Of a stretch of 64,000 nucleotides of DNA, positions 48,837 through 62,671 are shown piece by piece (the stretch's first letter is position 1; the number at the start of each line of letters is the position of its first letter). Origin of the DNA: Mastigias papua (Eukaryota > Cnidaria > Scyphozoa > Rhizostomeae > Mastigiidae); the NCBI GenBank assembly GCA_964019165.1, contig OZ025281.1, positions 3,867,240 through 3,931,239 of the forward strand, in the 5' to 3' direction. Below the pieces are notes generated by a model that searched no databases, had not been told where the DNA came from, and saw nothing but the letters and a program-made list of their open reading frames with translations. The translations under genes were made by a program, and so were the position numbers.

Positions 48837-49898
48837 ATGCTCTGCTCTGTTCTACGAACCATATCACATCAAGACATCCTCGGATTCCTCAAGTTTATCC
48901 TTTTAAAAGACTTCGATATTTACGATTCGGCGAGCGAAAACACAAAAAGTGATGGCTGTGGGAAAAGAAAGATTCGCAGTAGCTCGGCGACAAACGAGAA
49001 AGAAAGATCGCTCAAACCAGCACCCTCGTCCTACGAAACAAGAAGTGCAGAGAATCGACCAGTCAACATATTTGAAGAGATCGACATTTCTCAACTAGAC
49101 ATCGGCGAAAAACTTGGGTCAGGAGGATTCGGGACAGTTTTCGCGGTAGATTACGGCTCACGGAAATTTGCTATGAAGAAACTTCACCGTGTGAACACTA
49201 AAGCTGCAAGGGAGAGCTTTGAGGCAGAGGCCTCGATCCAGCACCTAAGGCATCCAAACATTGTACGTACTTTGTCTGTTTTCACCATGGATGACAGTGC
49301 TTGTATCCTGATGGAATTTGTAAGTAGGAGAACTCTTCAGAATGTCATAACTGATGTGGAGACTGAGCCAATGCCCGAAGAGAGGCGACTCAGGTTTTCT
49401 CTTGATATTGCTAGGGGACTTAGTTATGCTCATAGTCGAAGCATTGCTCACTTGGACATAAAACCTACGAACATTTTGATAACCAAGGATGATGTGTGCA
49501 AGATCGGGGATTTCGGTTGTTGCCAGTCCATGGAATCGTCGGGGAACGAGATTCCAATGAGCCCAACTAAATCGAATTTGACTGGTACATATGCATATAG
49601 AGCACCAGAACTCTTCAGAGGGGAGTATGCAACATCACAGTGCGACATTTACTCGCTCGGCATCTGCTTATGGCAAATGCTGGTGAGGGAAAAGCCGTAC
49701 GGATCGAAGAATCACCATGTAGTTATATTTGGTGTAGTCGCGTACAACTTGCGACCGAGCATACCTCAAGATATTCATTGTGGAGCAAGATATAGACAGT
49801 TAATGGAGTTGTGTTGGCATAGGGACCCTTTACGAAGACCTGTAGCAAAGAACCTCGCAAAAGCATTAGAATTGACATTGGCAATAAACAGTTCTTAG
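48837..49898 (+). CDS. MOS: Mos-type serine/threonine kinase (MAP3K)
   Basis: An intact, intronless coding frame of 353 residues. Known Mos phosphorylates MAPKK in oocytes, activates ERK and holds meiotic arrest. The kinase domain spans about 86-348: Gly loop GSGGFG (94-99), Lys114 in FAMKK, Glu131 of helix [11 protein letters not shown] (205-214) with Asp207, DFG (225-227) and APE (256-258). HLDxKP in place of HRDx[22 protein letters not shown] and VVAYNLRPS are Mos signatures. Residues 1-80 are a poorly conserved N-terminus. I chose ATG 48837 because an in-frame stop lies at 48807. An AATAAA overlaps the last codons. Cnidarians and other invertebrates often have several Mos copies, so orthology to vertebrate MOS is by family, not proven one-to-one. 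Other MAP3K-like kinases are less likely. Confidence 0.88.
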   Translation: MLCSVLRTISHQDILGFLKFILLKDFDIYDSASENTKSDGCGKRKIRSSSATNEKERSLKPAPSSYETRSAENRPVNIFEEIDISQLDIGEKLGSGGFGTVFAVDYGSRKFAMKKLHRVNTKAARESFEAEASIQHLRHPNIVRTLSVFTMDDSACILMEFVSRRTLQNVITDVETEPMPEERRLRFSLDIARGLSYAHSRSIAHLDIKPTNILITKDDVCKIGDFGCCQSMESSGNEIPMSPTKSNLTGTYAYRAPELFRGEYATSQCDIYSLGICLWQMLVREKPYGSKNHHVVIFGVVAYNLRPSIPQDIHCGARYRQLMELCWHRDPLRRPVAKNLAKALELTLAINSS

Positions 49899-49963
49899 TA
49901 GGATATTTTGCAAATTAGAAGTGGCATATTGCAAACAACAACATAGGATATAGGATATAGGAT

Positions 49964-50797
<834 letters not shown>

Positions 50798-50809
50798 GTG
50801 GTGAAACAA

Positions 50810-51139
50810 TGGAGCTGCCTTATCTTAAATTACACCTTGGTGATCTGGCCTGGGAAACAATACCTTTTCAATTCCTCCTCCTCCCGGACTGCTAAAGCAA
50901 ATCAAATATTGTTCGGTACCACGGTGGCGGCAATGGGTGCTGCGTTATTCGCATTGATAGACGATATAGGAACTGCTCAGGAGTTCGGTTTCACTTATAC
51001 CGTGATCTTTTATGGCATCGGATTGATTACCACAAGTGAGATTGATCATTTGTTATTGCAAATTATCTCCAGGCAAGCAGATAAACGGTCAAATATTCCA
51101 TTAAATGCTTCGCACATACCGTCAAATCTTCTTCAATAA
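50810..51139 (+). CDS. Unrecognised open frame with two hydrophobic segments
   Basis: The frame is open for about 113 codons to a stop at 51137-51139 that overlaps an AATAAA signal (CTTCAATAAAG). It begins without ATG (a GTG at 50798). The ATG at 50809 is in another frame that stops after 28 codons, so an upstream exon would be needed. Hydrophobic stretches ILFGTTVAAMGAALFAL and FGFTYTVIFYGIGLI suggest a small membrane protein. An acceptor-like CCCGGACTGCTAAAG lies before the first segment. I do not recognise the family. Confidence 0.3.
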   Translation, partial: WSCLILNYTLVIWPGKQYLFNSSSSRTAKANQILFGTTVAAMGAALFALIDDIGTAQEFGFTYTVIFYGIGLITTSEIDHLLLQIISRQADKRSNIPLNASHIPSNLLQ

Positions 51140-52330
51140 AGTGACAATAGGTTGATTTGGGTGGTGTTATAAGAAACAGTAGCCATTTAAATCATAGTAA
51201 AATGGTAATTTAATGCTATTTGAATTTCTGGAACGTATTTGGCATGGTTTCCATACAATAAAAATGTATAGTTTTATAGAGGAGAGATTTTGTTTTTGTG
51301 TTCTTGAGTACCAAGTAGTTGGTAGGGTAGGAATAGATGGAGAGTGTGCAAATGTTCTGAAAATTGATAATAGAAGGGTTTCAACAAATGGGAGGGGGTT
51401 GGAAAATTGAAGACATGAAAATTGCGAGGAACAACTTTTTAGGGAGACTGACTAATAATAGAATGTCATTTAAAAGCAAGGGAAAAAAGACTTTTGTCAT
51501 ACTGTAAGCAACTTTTTAAGTAACTGTGTGGTTGGTCTCTAGTAAATGAACAGCCTCTGCGGAGGAAAGCAACCTCAATTGATGATTATATCCAGTATGA
51601 GCATTGCATGGGTGATACACATCTGCTGTAGTGAGGTCCAATGTTGGTACTGCTGTATATATACGTAGTTCTAAAGAAATACTGGAAGCAGTTATTAATC
51701 AAGCTCTTCCCTGCACCCAAAATTCTGAGAATCCAGGGAACAAGAGTGACATCATTTTCATCAATGGCGATAAATGAATTGGTGAAAATACTTCTTACAC
51801 TAAAAACAGCACAGTTTTTTCTCTAGTTACTGGGGGAGGGACGGAATAGAAATGCTCACTGGATGAAGTGGAGGGCGTCACAGCCCCATTGTTTTTGAAT
51901 TTTTCGAGAAGCTGGTCATGCTGCAAGGAGTTTAGTGTTCATTGGAGAGTGTGGCCAAATTTCAAAATGCAATCCATTTATTTTGTTGGTCATGATTGGT
52001 CATGGTCAACTCTCTTTTTGTGCTTTTGCAAATAACTCAACTTTAATGGTAACTACTACCTTTGCTTCCCTGTGTTCTGGAAGATAAACTTGGTCAAAAA
52101 GTTAGGTGGCGACTTTGCTCTGAGCGCCCCCCCCCCCTCCAAAGCGAACTTATCTAAGCACATCGTTGGAAAAATAAATGGAGGTAGTTGCTAGGGATTG
52201 GAAGCTCCATGCAAACATATCTGCCAGAAAGTAAAACAAAGGCTGTGAATGGCCTTCTGCTCAAAGTTTAAGGAAGAAAGGGAATTTTGCGAGTCTTGGT
52301 CGCTATGAAACATGAATAAAAATTCTGCAA
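51140..52330. other. Intergenic, no gene recognised
   Basis: Only short unsupported frames. A C-run at 52125-52137 is present. Confidence 0.35.
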
Positions 52331-52598
52331 GCGTAAGGTAGATTACGTATATAGCTTGAAATTATTTTTTTACCAATATATTTTTTGTACTTTTATCATT
52401 GTATCTTTAATAATTTTGTAAATAATATTTTATATAACGGTATATCGCTTTTAGGTAGTAGACATTGTAATTAGGCTTTTTTTGTTTCAAATTTATTTTT
52501 CAAAACATGTATTGTATTTAAATGGAGGGCCCCTTGAAAAGCAGCTGTAGCTGAAGGGCAACCCTCCTTAAATATTTTTAATAATAATAATAAAAAGG
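52330..52598 (+). mobile_element. Non-LTR retrotransposon 3' tail with stem-loop
   Basis: GGAGGGCCCCTTGAAAAGC at 52524 pairs with CCCTCC ending 52567, followed by an (AAT)n tail. Same family and orientation as the copies at 36079 and 37331; upstream T-rich sequence is its likely 3' untranslated region. Confidence 0.65.
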
Positions 52599-52599
52599 A

Positions 52600-53220
52600 A
52601 CCAGGGTCGCAAGGCGTGAAACTTTGTTAAATGGACGGCATATTGTATTTTTTGTTTGCTGAATATGTAAGTGTCCACTTTATTGATGCTTTCGTGCTTG
52701 GAGTATAGAAACAGTGTCCACTGTTTACTGAGATGTCCCTTATATAGCGTAAGAGCACATGGCATTTCCTATATGGTTTGCCAGTGACTGCTAAGAAGTT
52801 TCCGCCTTAACTAGCTGTCCGCTGTACAGAGGTTTCTCCTTAAAGAAACTTTACTGTATAAGTTCCACGTCTCTCCCACAATCAGCTGGTTGAGTCTACT
52901 CGGCTTTGATGTGAGATTCAAGATAATAGGACGATATCAAGATCAGAACTCGTGAGCTCTGACTTCTGTTGGGAACAGGTTACAGAAAGTACACATTTTT
53001 GTCACATGATACATGAGGTGCTTCTTTAGGTAGTATAGGCATATTACTCTATCATGTGCCTAATTTCCAATCAATTACTCTTGAAACAACCTGTTATAAT
53101 TCAAAGTACCTTTACCTGAGCTCAACATTCTTGTATCACATTGATACTTACAAAATAATTGAACAAAGGAATAACGTTTAGCGAGTGTTTCAAGGTTTCA
53201 GCCGTCAACAGTCTACGAAG
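52600..53220. other. Upstream region of the exchanger gene, nothing recognised
   Basis: No TATA box or coding frame is evident in the 600 bp before the exchanger start codon. Confidence 0.3.
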
Positions 53221-56200
53221 ATGGGAAGGTCTCATTTTTTGACTTTACGGATGCAAATTTCCATAGCTACTGCCTATATTGTGTTCGTCTGCTGCGTCGA
53301 GGTAAGCTAAAAACTTGCATCTCTATTGTAAGGCATAATGGTACATAACTAAGACGAATTCCAATAGTATTTCAGTTCAAGTAGAATATTCCAGATGATG
53401 TAAGATAGATTCTTCTCGCCAGCCTTTGCTCCCCAATAATGGGGGTATGAGTGACTTGATGGGTTAGAGAACAAACAGTATTACTGAAAATGCATACTAC
53501 GTCAGGCTTTCGATCACTCGATTCGTAAAGCATAGTTGACAGCGAGGTGGTGCGTCTCCCAAAGGACGCAGCAATCACCATAGGGTTTAACACCAAACGA
53601 GTGTTTTTTATGATGACTACAATGTAAAAATCAAATATAACGAACTTTATTACTTAATTATGGGTTTTCGAATCGATTGAAAAGTATACTCTTGTTTTCG
53701 ATACTTCACCATAACAAACGGGTCGAAGTGCAAGGCTTTCAATAAAGTACCTAGCTCTATGCCTAGTCTATAAACTTCCATATTTCTTGACCTCTCTGGA
53801 TCACGTTGTACTATTAAAAATTACTTAATAATTTTACGATAGATTTAATATTAAAAGTCAATTGCTGCATGTGCTATAGACGACTTATGGAAATTTTACG
53901 GTATTAAATGGAACTGGCCTCCCAATTTTCAATTGTTTGCAGTAATAAAGTTTTTTCTAAAGTTCTTAATGCTCTTGTCTATAGTAATACAAGTTCTTTT
54001 GGCCTTCTGTGTGTAAGTTTCTTATAAAGTGTCTACATCTAGGTAATTGTTTACTAGTGCAGTTTAAAATTATGTATTCTGGAATACGCTAAGCATACAA
54101 AGGATGGGTCTTTATACTAGAATGAGACTACAGCCAAACGTGCAACTAGGATTTTCCTAGGGCAAGGCTCTAATCAAAGAAGGCACACTTTCTCAAGAGA
54201 GTGCATCTTGAAACCATATTTTCCAAACTTGTAAACAACAGAATTTCGGTGTTTCCATGTGCAACAAAGAGTATGAACAGGTCCACTGAACAAAAATACA
54301 ATGAACAGTATCAAAATTGTCGAAGGAAAAGGGTATTTCAGTCTTTTCGAGAAAAAGGCTGAGGTTTAGTTCCCCAGGACCCACCCCTGGTTGCGTGCCT
54401 GACTGTAGCACACTCAGATGGCAATGATTCAATCTTTACCACAAGTTATTTAAAATTCTATGTTCCAACGTGGTGTCACACTTTATAAACTTTAAGTCAT
54501 AGGACTCTGCATACGTAGGCCACCGCATGTGACCTATGTCAACAGCACATGCGGACTTTTGAGCATAATGCGTCCAGTGCTCCATTCAGTGCCTAATTAT
54601 AAAATATAATTGCAGAGCCTAATTTATGAGCCCTTTGATCACAGTGTTTTATTGTTGTTAGATAAATATAAAGACTTTATGTAGGGACATTCCTTCCAAT
54701 TTTCGGACTTTTTCAAAGAGGCAATTTGCAAACACATTTTCACAAAGATGGGCATTTGTTTTAATGCAAAAAATGTAACTATGACATCATTGAAGTGACC
54801 TTTGAAAATTTGATCGATCCTAGTGTAAGATTCTAAATTCCTGAGTACATAAGAAGAACTAGTCTTCCTACAGAGATGGATACGTTTTGTCGAAAGCTCC
54901 ATACACGAAGTGTTTTATAAAGTCTATTATATTAACATAAAGAACTTATTAATATAAAATCTCTTAAAGTTTGAGGTTGCGACTACGTGCAGACAGAACC
55001 AGGCTTGCTAGCCGAGATCCAACTTACTCACAAGAGGTCTGACTCTACTACGATGTAATTGATTTGGTATGGCTTAAAAGAGGCCTAGATTTCTAAAATA
55101 ATGTCTGCGCAACTTACAAAAACAACTTACTGCGCAGGAATGAAAGGCTACAAGCAGCTTTATCATGCATACTCAAACCAATATCCGAAATAGTTTCCAC
55201 GGTCAGCCCTCTTGATAGGCCAGCCCGGCTCAGTAATGACGCTAGCTCTGAAATAGTGGGGGGGGGAATTAGCAAACATGAAGGATGGGGGCCCTTTAGC
55301 TTCTAGCAAAATGCCTTTCTAAATTTAGAGATAAATCCATTCTAGCAAAGAAAAAAATGGTGAAATAATTGCTTTGCGGGTGAGAAGCGACGGAATTCTA
55401 GTTGTTTTGAGTTTGACTGTCTAGTGTCTACGTTTTAAGGGAGAAATATACGTTCAGGTTAAAATTTGTGGAGGGTAAAGAAAGGCAAAATCTTCCTACA
55501 GAGCTAGCAATGCCTCCCATGTCTGCCTCTAACTTCTTGCTTGACCCGCATAGAGCATTTACTTCTAAGTCCCGAGTACACTGGGTAGTTGGAAAAAGAG
55601 GGGCTGGAAATTTCCTCAAATCCCAATAAATAGGGTGGTTGGAATTAATGGGGTAGGTAAAAACTTCTGTAAGTATACTAGCAATGAATGGATTTTGCAA
55701 GTCATTATAACTGTGAAAAATATGGAAAACACATTTTCTTGGGTGCATTTATTCGGGATTCAAGAGTATATGAGAGAATTTTGTCCCAGCTTACTAATTT
55801 CTCATCAAAGTGTAGGAGAGCTCTCATTTCATCGTATTTGGCCAGGGCGAATGATTCTTAAGCCATTATTGTATGGGCAAGTAAAATGACACTTGGCCGA
55901 GATGTAGTCAATCTGGGTTCATGCAATAGGTCCCTAAACATTCTTTCGATCCCAGTACCTATGGCAGTGTTATATTAAAACTTCGAGGCTGGAATTTTCG
56001 ATCAATTTCAATTGATCAGATAAAAGTGTTGGTGGAAAAATTTACTCCAAAAACTGTTGATGGGACAGGCGTGCAACTAGGAATCTTGCAAGGAAGGTGT
56101 CTAAGCAACAAGAAAATGCATTTACTAAGTACTTGTTTGAAAGGATACAGCTTGGAAAAACATTTTTCAAATATGGACACAGAAGAAATATTGCAGGAAG

Positions 56201-58988
56201 GTTAATGATTTCGTTACTGTCATTTAGTATTATGGTTATAAGCAAATTTAAGTGACACAAATAAATTATCCAATTTCAAAATTCTCCAAAAATTGTCCAT
56301 TTCATTTCGCTTCTTGGGGGTGGGGGGTGAAAAATTTCACTTTAACTTCAACTCTGCTGCATGTGTTTACTTATCTGTTATGCTCTTCAGGCTGGCAATA
56401 ATGTTACAATGGAGTACACGGACACTTGCTTTGAAGACAGAAACGGTATTTTCCCGTGCTCATCCACTGTGAGTATCTGCAGGTTGTAACAATAACTTTC
56501 GACATACCTGTAGAAATCATACAGATGAATGTATATTTGTGTACGTACGTACTGTCGCCTCTAATATATATGCATATTTTGCATTATAGGTCTGATTCAT
56601 GTAATAGACGTAGGAGGTGGGGAACTAGGGGGGTACAGTCCTGAAGTTGGGCAGAAATGCATTTCATTCGAAGAATTTCCTCCCAATAAACAATAGTTTT
56701 CCCTCAAAATAGCACATAGCTCCGAAGACATTTTTCTTTTCTTTTTTTATTCGTACAGCTATTGCCATATATATGACAGTGAACAAATCATTTGAAATAT
56801 ATGAAAGCATGACAAAACTTAGAGCTAAAACGATTTCTAACGCCTTGTTTGATGAATACCATACCAAAATATTACAATATGGCCAGAGGAGGTGCCAGTT
56901 TTCGTGGGGATAGTGAAGAATGGGGTCTGAGGTTGAAGTCATAAAAAAATGCTTTATGATCATGCCTTTTTAACTTTTTGGGAAGCACCCTATTTAAATA
57001 TGGGTATCCGTCCATTCTATATAGAAAGCAATAGCTACAATCATTGACTGCCTCCCAACATCAACACACGTGAGTCAGACGACAAATTTCTCATAATTCA
57101 ATGACAAAGCTAAGTAAGATTTAAAGAAAGCGAAATCAACGACCGCAGAACAGGATGATGAGGTCATATTTACCGTTAAATGACCAAGGAAGCGAGATTT
57201 CAGATTGAACACTGACTATCTCCTGCTGTAATATTTTTATGACAATTTTGGATGAATGTTAATTCAGGGGTGATTTCTAGGGGGCTCAAGGGGGTGGAGC
57301 CTCCTTGTTGCTCATGCTGTGGGTCACAACCCCCTCCTAATGTTGAAGGTGAGTTGCATTTATCTTGGTTTCAAAGGTTTCCCATTGTCCATTGTCCGAG
57401 TTTAAACAGTGCTGTTTTCTGTTAGCAGCAATGCGCGTTATATGCTATTTTTCTTATTCCTGGGTACTCCTCGGGCTGTGGGCTACAGTTTATGATAAGT
57501 AATGTTTTCTGATACCCCTTATGGTTGATTACAAGGATTCTGGAGATTTCACTAATTGAAGTGTAGATAACTGTAAATGTTTCCATCAAGACTGTAAATT
57601 GTCTATCGCACTGACTATCACAAGTGTCTTTTAAAAAATAGGCGTTGCTGCAAAACAAAGCCACGCCCGTTCATGACATTGCATCTAGAAAGTCCAGTTA
57701 CTGAAAATTCTAGATATTTCCCTGCATAAACCACCACAGTTTCAAACAAGTGGGGGTGTTTACCGCCATGCACCCTTGATGCTACTTCCATCTTAATATG
57801 GTGAATACTTGTATCTTTATATTGATGTTATGCCTTTCTCAGGTTACTGGAAATCTTGTGCTTATTGCCTTCTATGGTACAATCCTTGGATTTTCAGGAG
57901 CTCTGATAACAGGTATATATTGTGTTTTGCTTCAGTGATTAGTTTATAAATACCACCGCAAGCCCGCTGAAATATTGCCAAGTTTACTGAACTACCATGC
58001 ATCTTTGTTAGAGCTTAGCCTAAGAATTCAAAGTCCAAATTAAGGTACAGTCTGAGTTTGATTGCGTAAATGAAACTATCCTGGAGACAGAGGGCATTCA
58101 CAGAACTTTTTAAGGAAGGCTATATACGCTTGAGTGTAAGTCCAACATGGCTCAGTGCTAAGAATCAATTTATTCCAGTGCAAACAGCGATATCAGAAAT
58201 TTATTGTTTAAATATGTTCTTGAACTTAACTGAAGGAGAGATATGACATTTAAGGCTCTTCAGAAAACTCGCCTCAATCCATCCTAACAAGCCTCTCCCA
58301 TTACACGGTCTCAAAAAGTGTTTTTTTTAAGAAAAGTTTCCAAGATCCCGTTATGCTTTGAAACAGTACTGCCACGTCCTGAATGGAATTTTTTTTGTGA
58401 CAACGTGCGGTGGCTCTCCAAAATTGCCAGTGTTGTGAAATTTCACTTCTCATCAGTGGGAAAATATCTGCGGCGATGGCTTCTGTGGTTCGATCGCAGT
58501 CTACTTTCTTGAATGGATCATTATAAATGCGTGGATTGACGAAAGGCAACAGAATAACGATAGCAAGTAAAGAGGGGAACTGCATCAATGCATTTCGAAT
58601 TGAACGAATTACTTCTCCATGTGAAACACAGGCTTAACTTACATTAAATTTTGCAGTGCGTTTCATCTATAACCTGTGGCTTATAGCTATCTTTTTGAAC
58701 GTTTTGCTATAATCCATTTTTTGTGATACGGTATCATACTTACTATGACGATATTCAAGCACCTATTCTATTGATTTGATTGTTTTCTTTGAATTTTAAA
58801 GAAAAATACCATTTTATTGCAAATCATTTCAATCATTCAGTTTTAAGTTAATTTGATTATTCTCTTGTGCACTTGCAATTATTTGTTTATAATGTCTTCC
58901 ATTCTTGCTGTCCTAAATTTTGCAGTACCTTATATTTCAGATGGCGCTGAAATGCTTCTGTATCTTGGCGTGTACCCTACGATTGTCG
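53221..58988 (+). CDS. Na+/Ca2+ exchanger family (NCL-like), first four exons, partial
   Basis: Exons 53221-53301, 56391-56468, 57843-57912 and 58941-58988 have GT..AG borders and keep one frame (phases 0, 0, 1). The last donor leads out in phase 1, so the gene continues. The ATG at 53221 has good context (GAAGATGG). Residues 1-26 are a signal or membrane segment. Exon 2 ends in a CFEDRNGIFPCSS stretch, matching the Cys-x-Cys region (CxxxYGFLPCS) before the first membrane helix of NCL/CAX-like exchangers. Exon 3 gives GNLVLIAFYGTILGFSGALI, the first helix. Exon 4 gives DGAEMLLYLGVYPTIVG, resembling the DGSEMLL--PGIVGG approach to the cation-binding alpha repeat. The alpha repeats and any EF hands would lie in later exons, none of which I could find before 64000. 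The family call rests on about 95 residues. Confidence 0.55.
53302..56390 (+). other. Intron 1 of the exchanger gene
   Basis: About 3.1 kb intron. It contains a TAAGTTTCTTATAAAG repeat edge near 54015 and a block at 55565-55715 matching 27870-27995. No other exon was recognised in it. Confidence 0.45.
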
Positions 58989-59000
58989 GTTAGTAAGCAA

Positions 59001-59241
59001 AATCCAAAATTCTAGGGATGTAACTTCTTTTCTGTGTTCATGTTGGCAATTGTTGCTATATTTTTATATATCTATATCTTTAGTTTGCAAAAACATACAT
59101 TTGCAATAGATATTACATCCAGAATTCTAGAATCCAGAATTCTAGGGATGTAACTTCTTTTCTGTGTTCATGGAGGCAATTGTTGCTATATTTTTATAGA
59201 TCTATATCTTTAGTTTGCAAAACATTTATTTGCAATAGATA
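59001..59241. repeat. Tandem duplication, period 130
   Basis: The unit beginning AATCCAAAATTCTAGGGATG at 59001 recurs at 59131 with few changes and runs to about 59241. It begins 12 bp after the donor of exchanger exon 4. Confidence 0.85.
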
Positions 59242-60413
59242 ACTGAACTTCAGGGTAAAAGCCGTAAAGAAAGTTAGATATTTCCTTGGCTGTTGCATAG
59301 ATATTTGGATATTCCACACAGCGACGAAAATTTTTGCGGACCACACCCTTCAAGCCATCGCAAATACAAAACAGCGCTCCTTTACGAATGTTTTGCTCTA
59401 ACATTTCAAGTAAATTCTACCGTGATAAATGGTACAGTATTTTGAAACTGTATTCACTTTAACTTTGGTTTAGAAAAGTGGGGATCCAGACCCCCATTCC
59501 CCCATTCCCCCTTCCCCTGGGTACGCCACTGAGTCTGATTTAAATATAATCATTATCATATAGGCTTATGGATATAAATGAACTGAACAAATTGGCATAA
59601 TCAGTACGACAAGGACCTTTCAACACTACACGAGAATGACCCCTCTGCTGTTAGAAATGGATACTCACAAATTTGAACATGCTTGTTTTCAAGGACAATA
59701 CAAGGACATTTTTAAAGGAAAGTAGTCCATAAGAAGATAGTACCCGATCGGTGCTACAAAAGTTCAGAACATTCAGCGATGGATTTCTGAGATCTAACGA
59801 AGTCTATAACCTCATGAACATTTTACAGTTTCAATTTCTTCTTAAGCCCTTAATTTACTTGCTGTTGAGTCCCAAGTAAAGGCCACCCCGGTTGCTAATT
59901 TTTTGAAAAGCTCCACCCAGGATATCCTTATTCCAGGCCCTCGTTTATCATTTTTGTGTCTGTAATTAACGCTTGACTGCTTAGGGGAACATCGATGGTT
60001 CGAGCCAAACCCTCGGATCGTAGTTGGTATGTTCACTCACGGTCCTGAAGGCGGCGAGGAAAGGAACCAGCCACCCTATCTCACTATGCCGGCGGCTCAG
60101 GACAAGTGTCCTCTCTAACGGGCACTCCCCAACGTACGGAATTGTACATGGGACTCGCCTTTACCTAATTCACTCAAGTACTAAGTAGCGCGAGACAGCC
60201 ATGCTTTTCATTTTTATACAGTTGAAATGAATTATAAAGCTCATCAACAGCTTTTATACTATCCACCTCGGTTACGCCAAACCCCTTTTATCAGCTGTTT
60301 AGGAAATTTCTGACCCCCTTCTATTCCAACATCCCATCTATTGGGGACGAAAGAGTAATATGTATAGGCTCCCCGTGGTTTATCTACGTATTCTAGTGTT
60401 ACGCTCAATGACG

Positions 60414-60695
60414 TACAATACTCGCCAAAAGTCCTTGGGACACTTAGAAAAAACTGATAAAAAACTGTTTTCCTCTAAATATTGTCATAGTTGCTACAAA
60501 CATGCACCCCCCTTCCCCCTAGAACAATGTTGGTTTGTTCGTGGGAGACTTGAAGTTGGCGTGCACGCGAAATTTTCCCATTATCACATAAACTTCTCCA
60601 AATAACCAACATTGTTTCAGAGGGAGAGGGGAATGAAAGTTCATAGCAGAATACAAAAAGTGCAAAGTGTCCCAGGACTTTTGGCGACTATCGTA
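60414..60695. mobile_element. Mariner-like MITE, copy 2
   Basis: Ends: TACAATACTCGCCAAAAGTC at 60414 and, inverted, TACGATAGTCGCCAAAAGTC from 60695, then CT(T)GGGACACTT on both. It matches the element at 5120-5414 in ends and in an internal CCAACATTGTTTCAGAGGG stretch. About 282 bp and non-coding. Confidence 0.7.
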
Positions 60696-60980
60696 CCTTT
60701 CTGACTTTGTAACACGTAGTGGTACACAAAGTCGAACATGTGAATAAAGTCTTAAAAAGTCTTCGCACTGAAATCTTCAAAAAGCATTGGAAGCTTCAGT
60801 TCTGGGCCAAGAAGAACTTTCTTAGCAAAGTAAACTCGCATTCAATTTGAAAATACATTTTATACTTTTTCACTGGTAACATGCAGTAGTTTAACTTCGA
60901 GGCCAACTAATTCCTATGGGCTATGCTTGCTTTGGCTTACTATCAAGGGAATTTTTCAGCTTATGTTACAAACTTTTCTT

Positions 60981-61533
<553 letters not shown>

Positions 61534-61723
61534 AAAGAAACCGAGTAAATCAGTTTTAATTAACAATAACAACCGGAAGATCTTTTAGCATATAGAATGA
61601 CAGACAGGCACTACACAAAAATCATACTCTAATACATAAGTTTCCAAAAGAAATATATAGAACTTGAGTAAAAGCGGCCATTTTCTTGCGTGAATATTGG
61701 AAATTTAGAGGTATATGACTCAC

Positions 61724-61803
61724 CAACTTTTTTCGGTCTCAGGAATCCAGTACTGAACATTCTTAACTTGTCGATCTGTCGAGTACTGCAAACGAATGTT
61801 GAC
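61724..61803 (-). other. Lone splice-bounded exon candidate
   Basis: On the minus strand, acceptor TTTAATTTACAG and donor AGTTG|GTGAGT enclose 80 bp. Frame 0 reads VNIRLQYSTDRQVKNVQYWI then PETEKS. Both splice sites are near consensus. Its strand is opposite to the exchanger gene, so it would belong to another gene, perhaps nested in or antisense to that intron. No neighbouring exons were found and I do not recognise the peptide. One other frame is also open. Confidence 0.3.
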
Positions 61804-61839
61804 CTGTAAATTAAAACAGTTTAAACTGACATAATAAAT

Positions 61840-62671
61840 TTGCACAGATCAACAGAAACTAGGAAATTAGCTAAGAATGCATAATATCAAGGTTAAATGC
61901 AATTACAAACGTGATGATCTCAAATTATCGTTAGTAATTCATATTATATATTGTCTAACATATTACACTTTTGCCTTCAGAGCAATATGAGTTACTTTAA
62001 AGTGCTGGGGATATCTTCATTCCCTCTGGAAAGACATTCCAGAAAAAAATAGCATCTCCATATTTAAATTTCTGCCACTCGGTCTCGTACAGTATACTTG
62101 TTAATATATTCTTGCTGTTGTCTCTCTTTTATCCTTGATGCTAATCCTTTAGTTAAAAAAATTTCCGTATTATTAGATTTCTTTTCATTATATTTTAATA
62201 CTAATAGATCCTTTATAGTTTTTTATTTTTGAACTGTACACTTAGGGCTTGCTATGGACATTGTAAATGCTCAGTGCCCAGGCAAAGCACTATGGACACC
62301 TTTGAACCAATTGCTACAAACCCGCAATGTATGGGGATTTCGCTGCCTAATTCTCGACTTTTTGCAATGACAAAATATTTGAAATTGAAAAGTTCTTTAA
62401 TGATCTTGCCTGTAGTAGAATAAGTTCTTTAGACTTTTTGTCCTTCTAGAAGAAGGCTCCTTATGAAGCAGTAATTGTAGCACTGACATGCAAATTCAAC
62501 AAAATCTAACTTTTTATGAATAGAGTATTGACTTTGGTTTTGAATGTACGTTAAGAACTTCGAGGTTCCAAACTAAGGATAAAGTTTATAATTAAATTTC
62601 CCTACTTGTTACCGATTGAGTTTTCTTCCTGCAACAAAATGTCCATAGTGATATACAGTATGTTTTACTAA
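61840..62671. other. Intergenic or intronic, nothing recognised
   Basis: AT-rich DNA. No exon of the exchanger gene was found here on the plus strand. Confidence 0.35.

Noticed and set aside
59940..60130. GGTTCGAGCC, a B-box-like motif suggesting a tRNA or SINE
   Set aside because: No A box at proper distance and no tRNA-like pairing seen.
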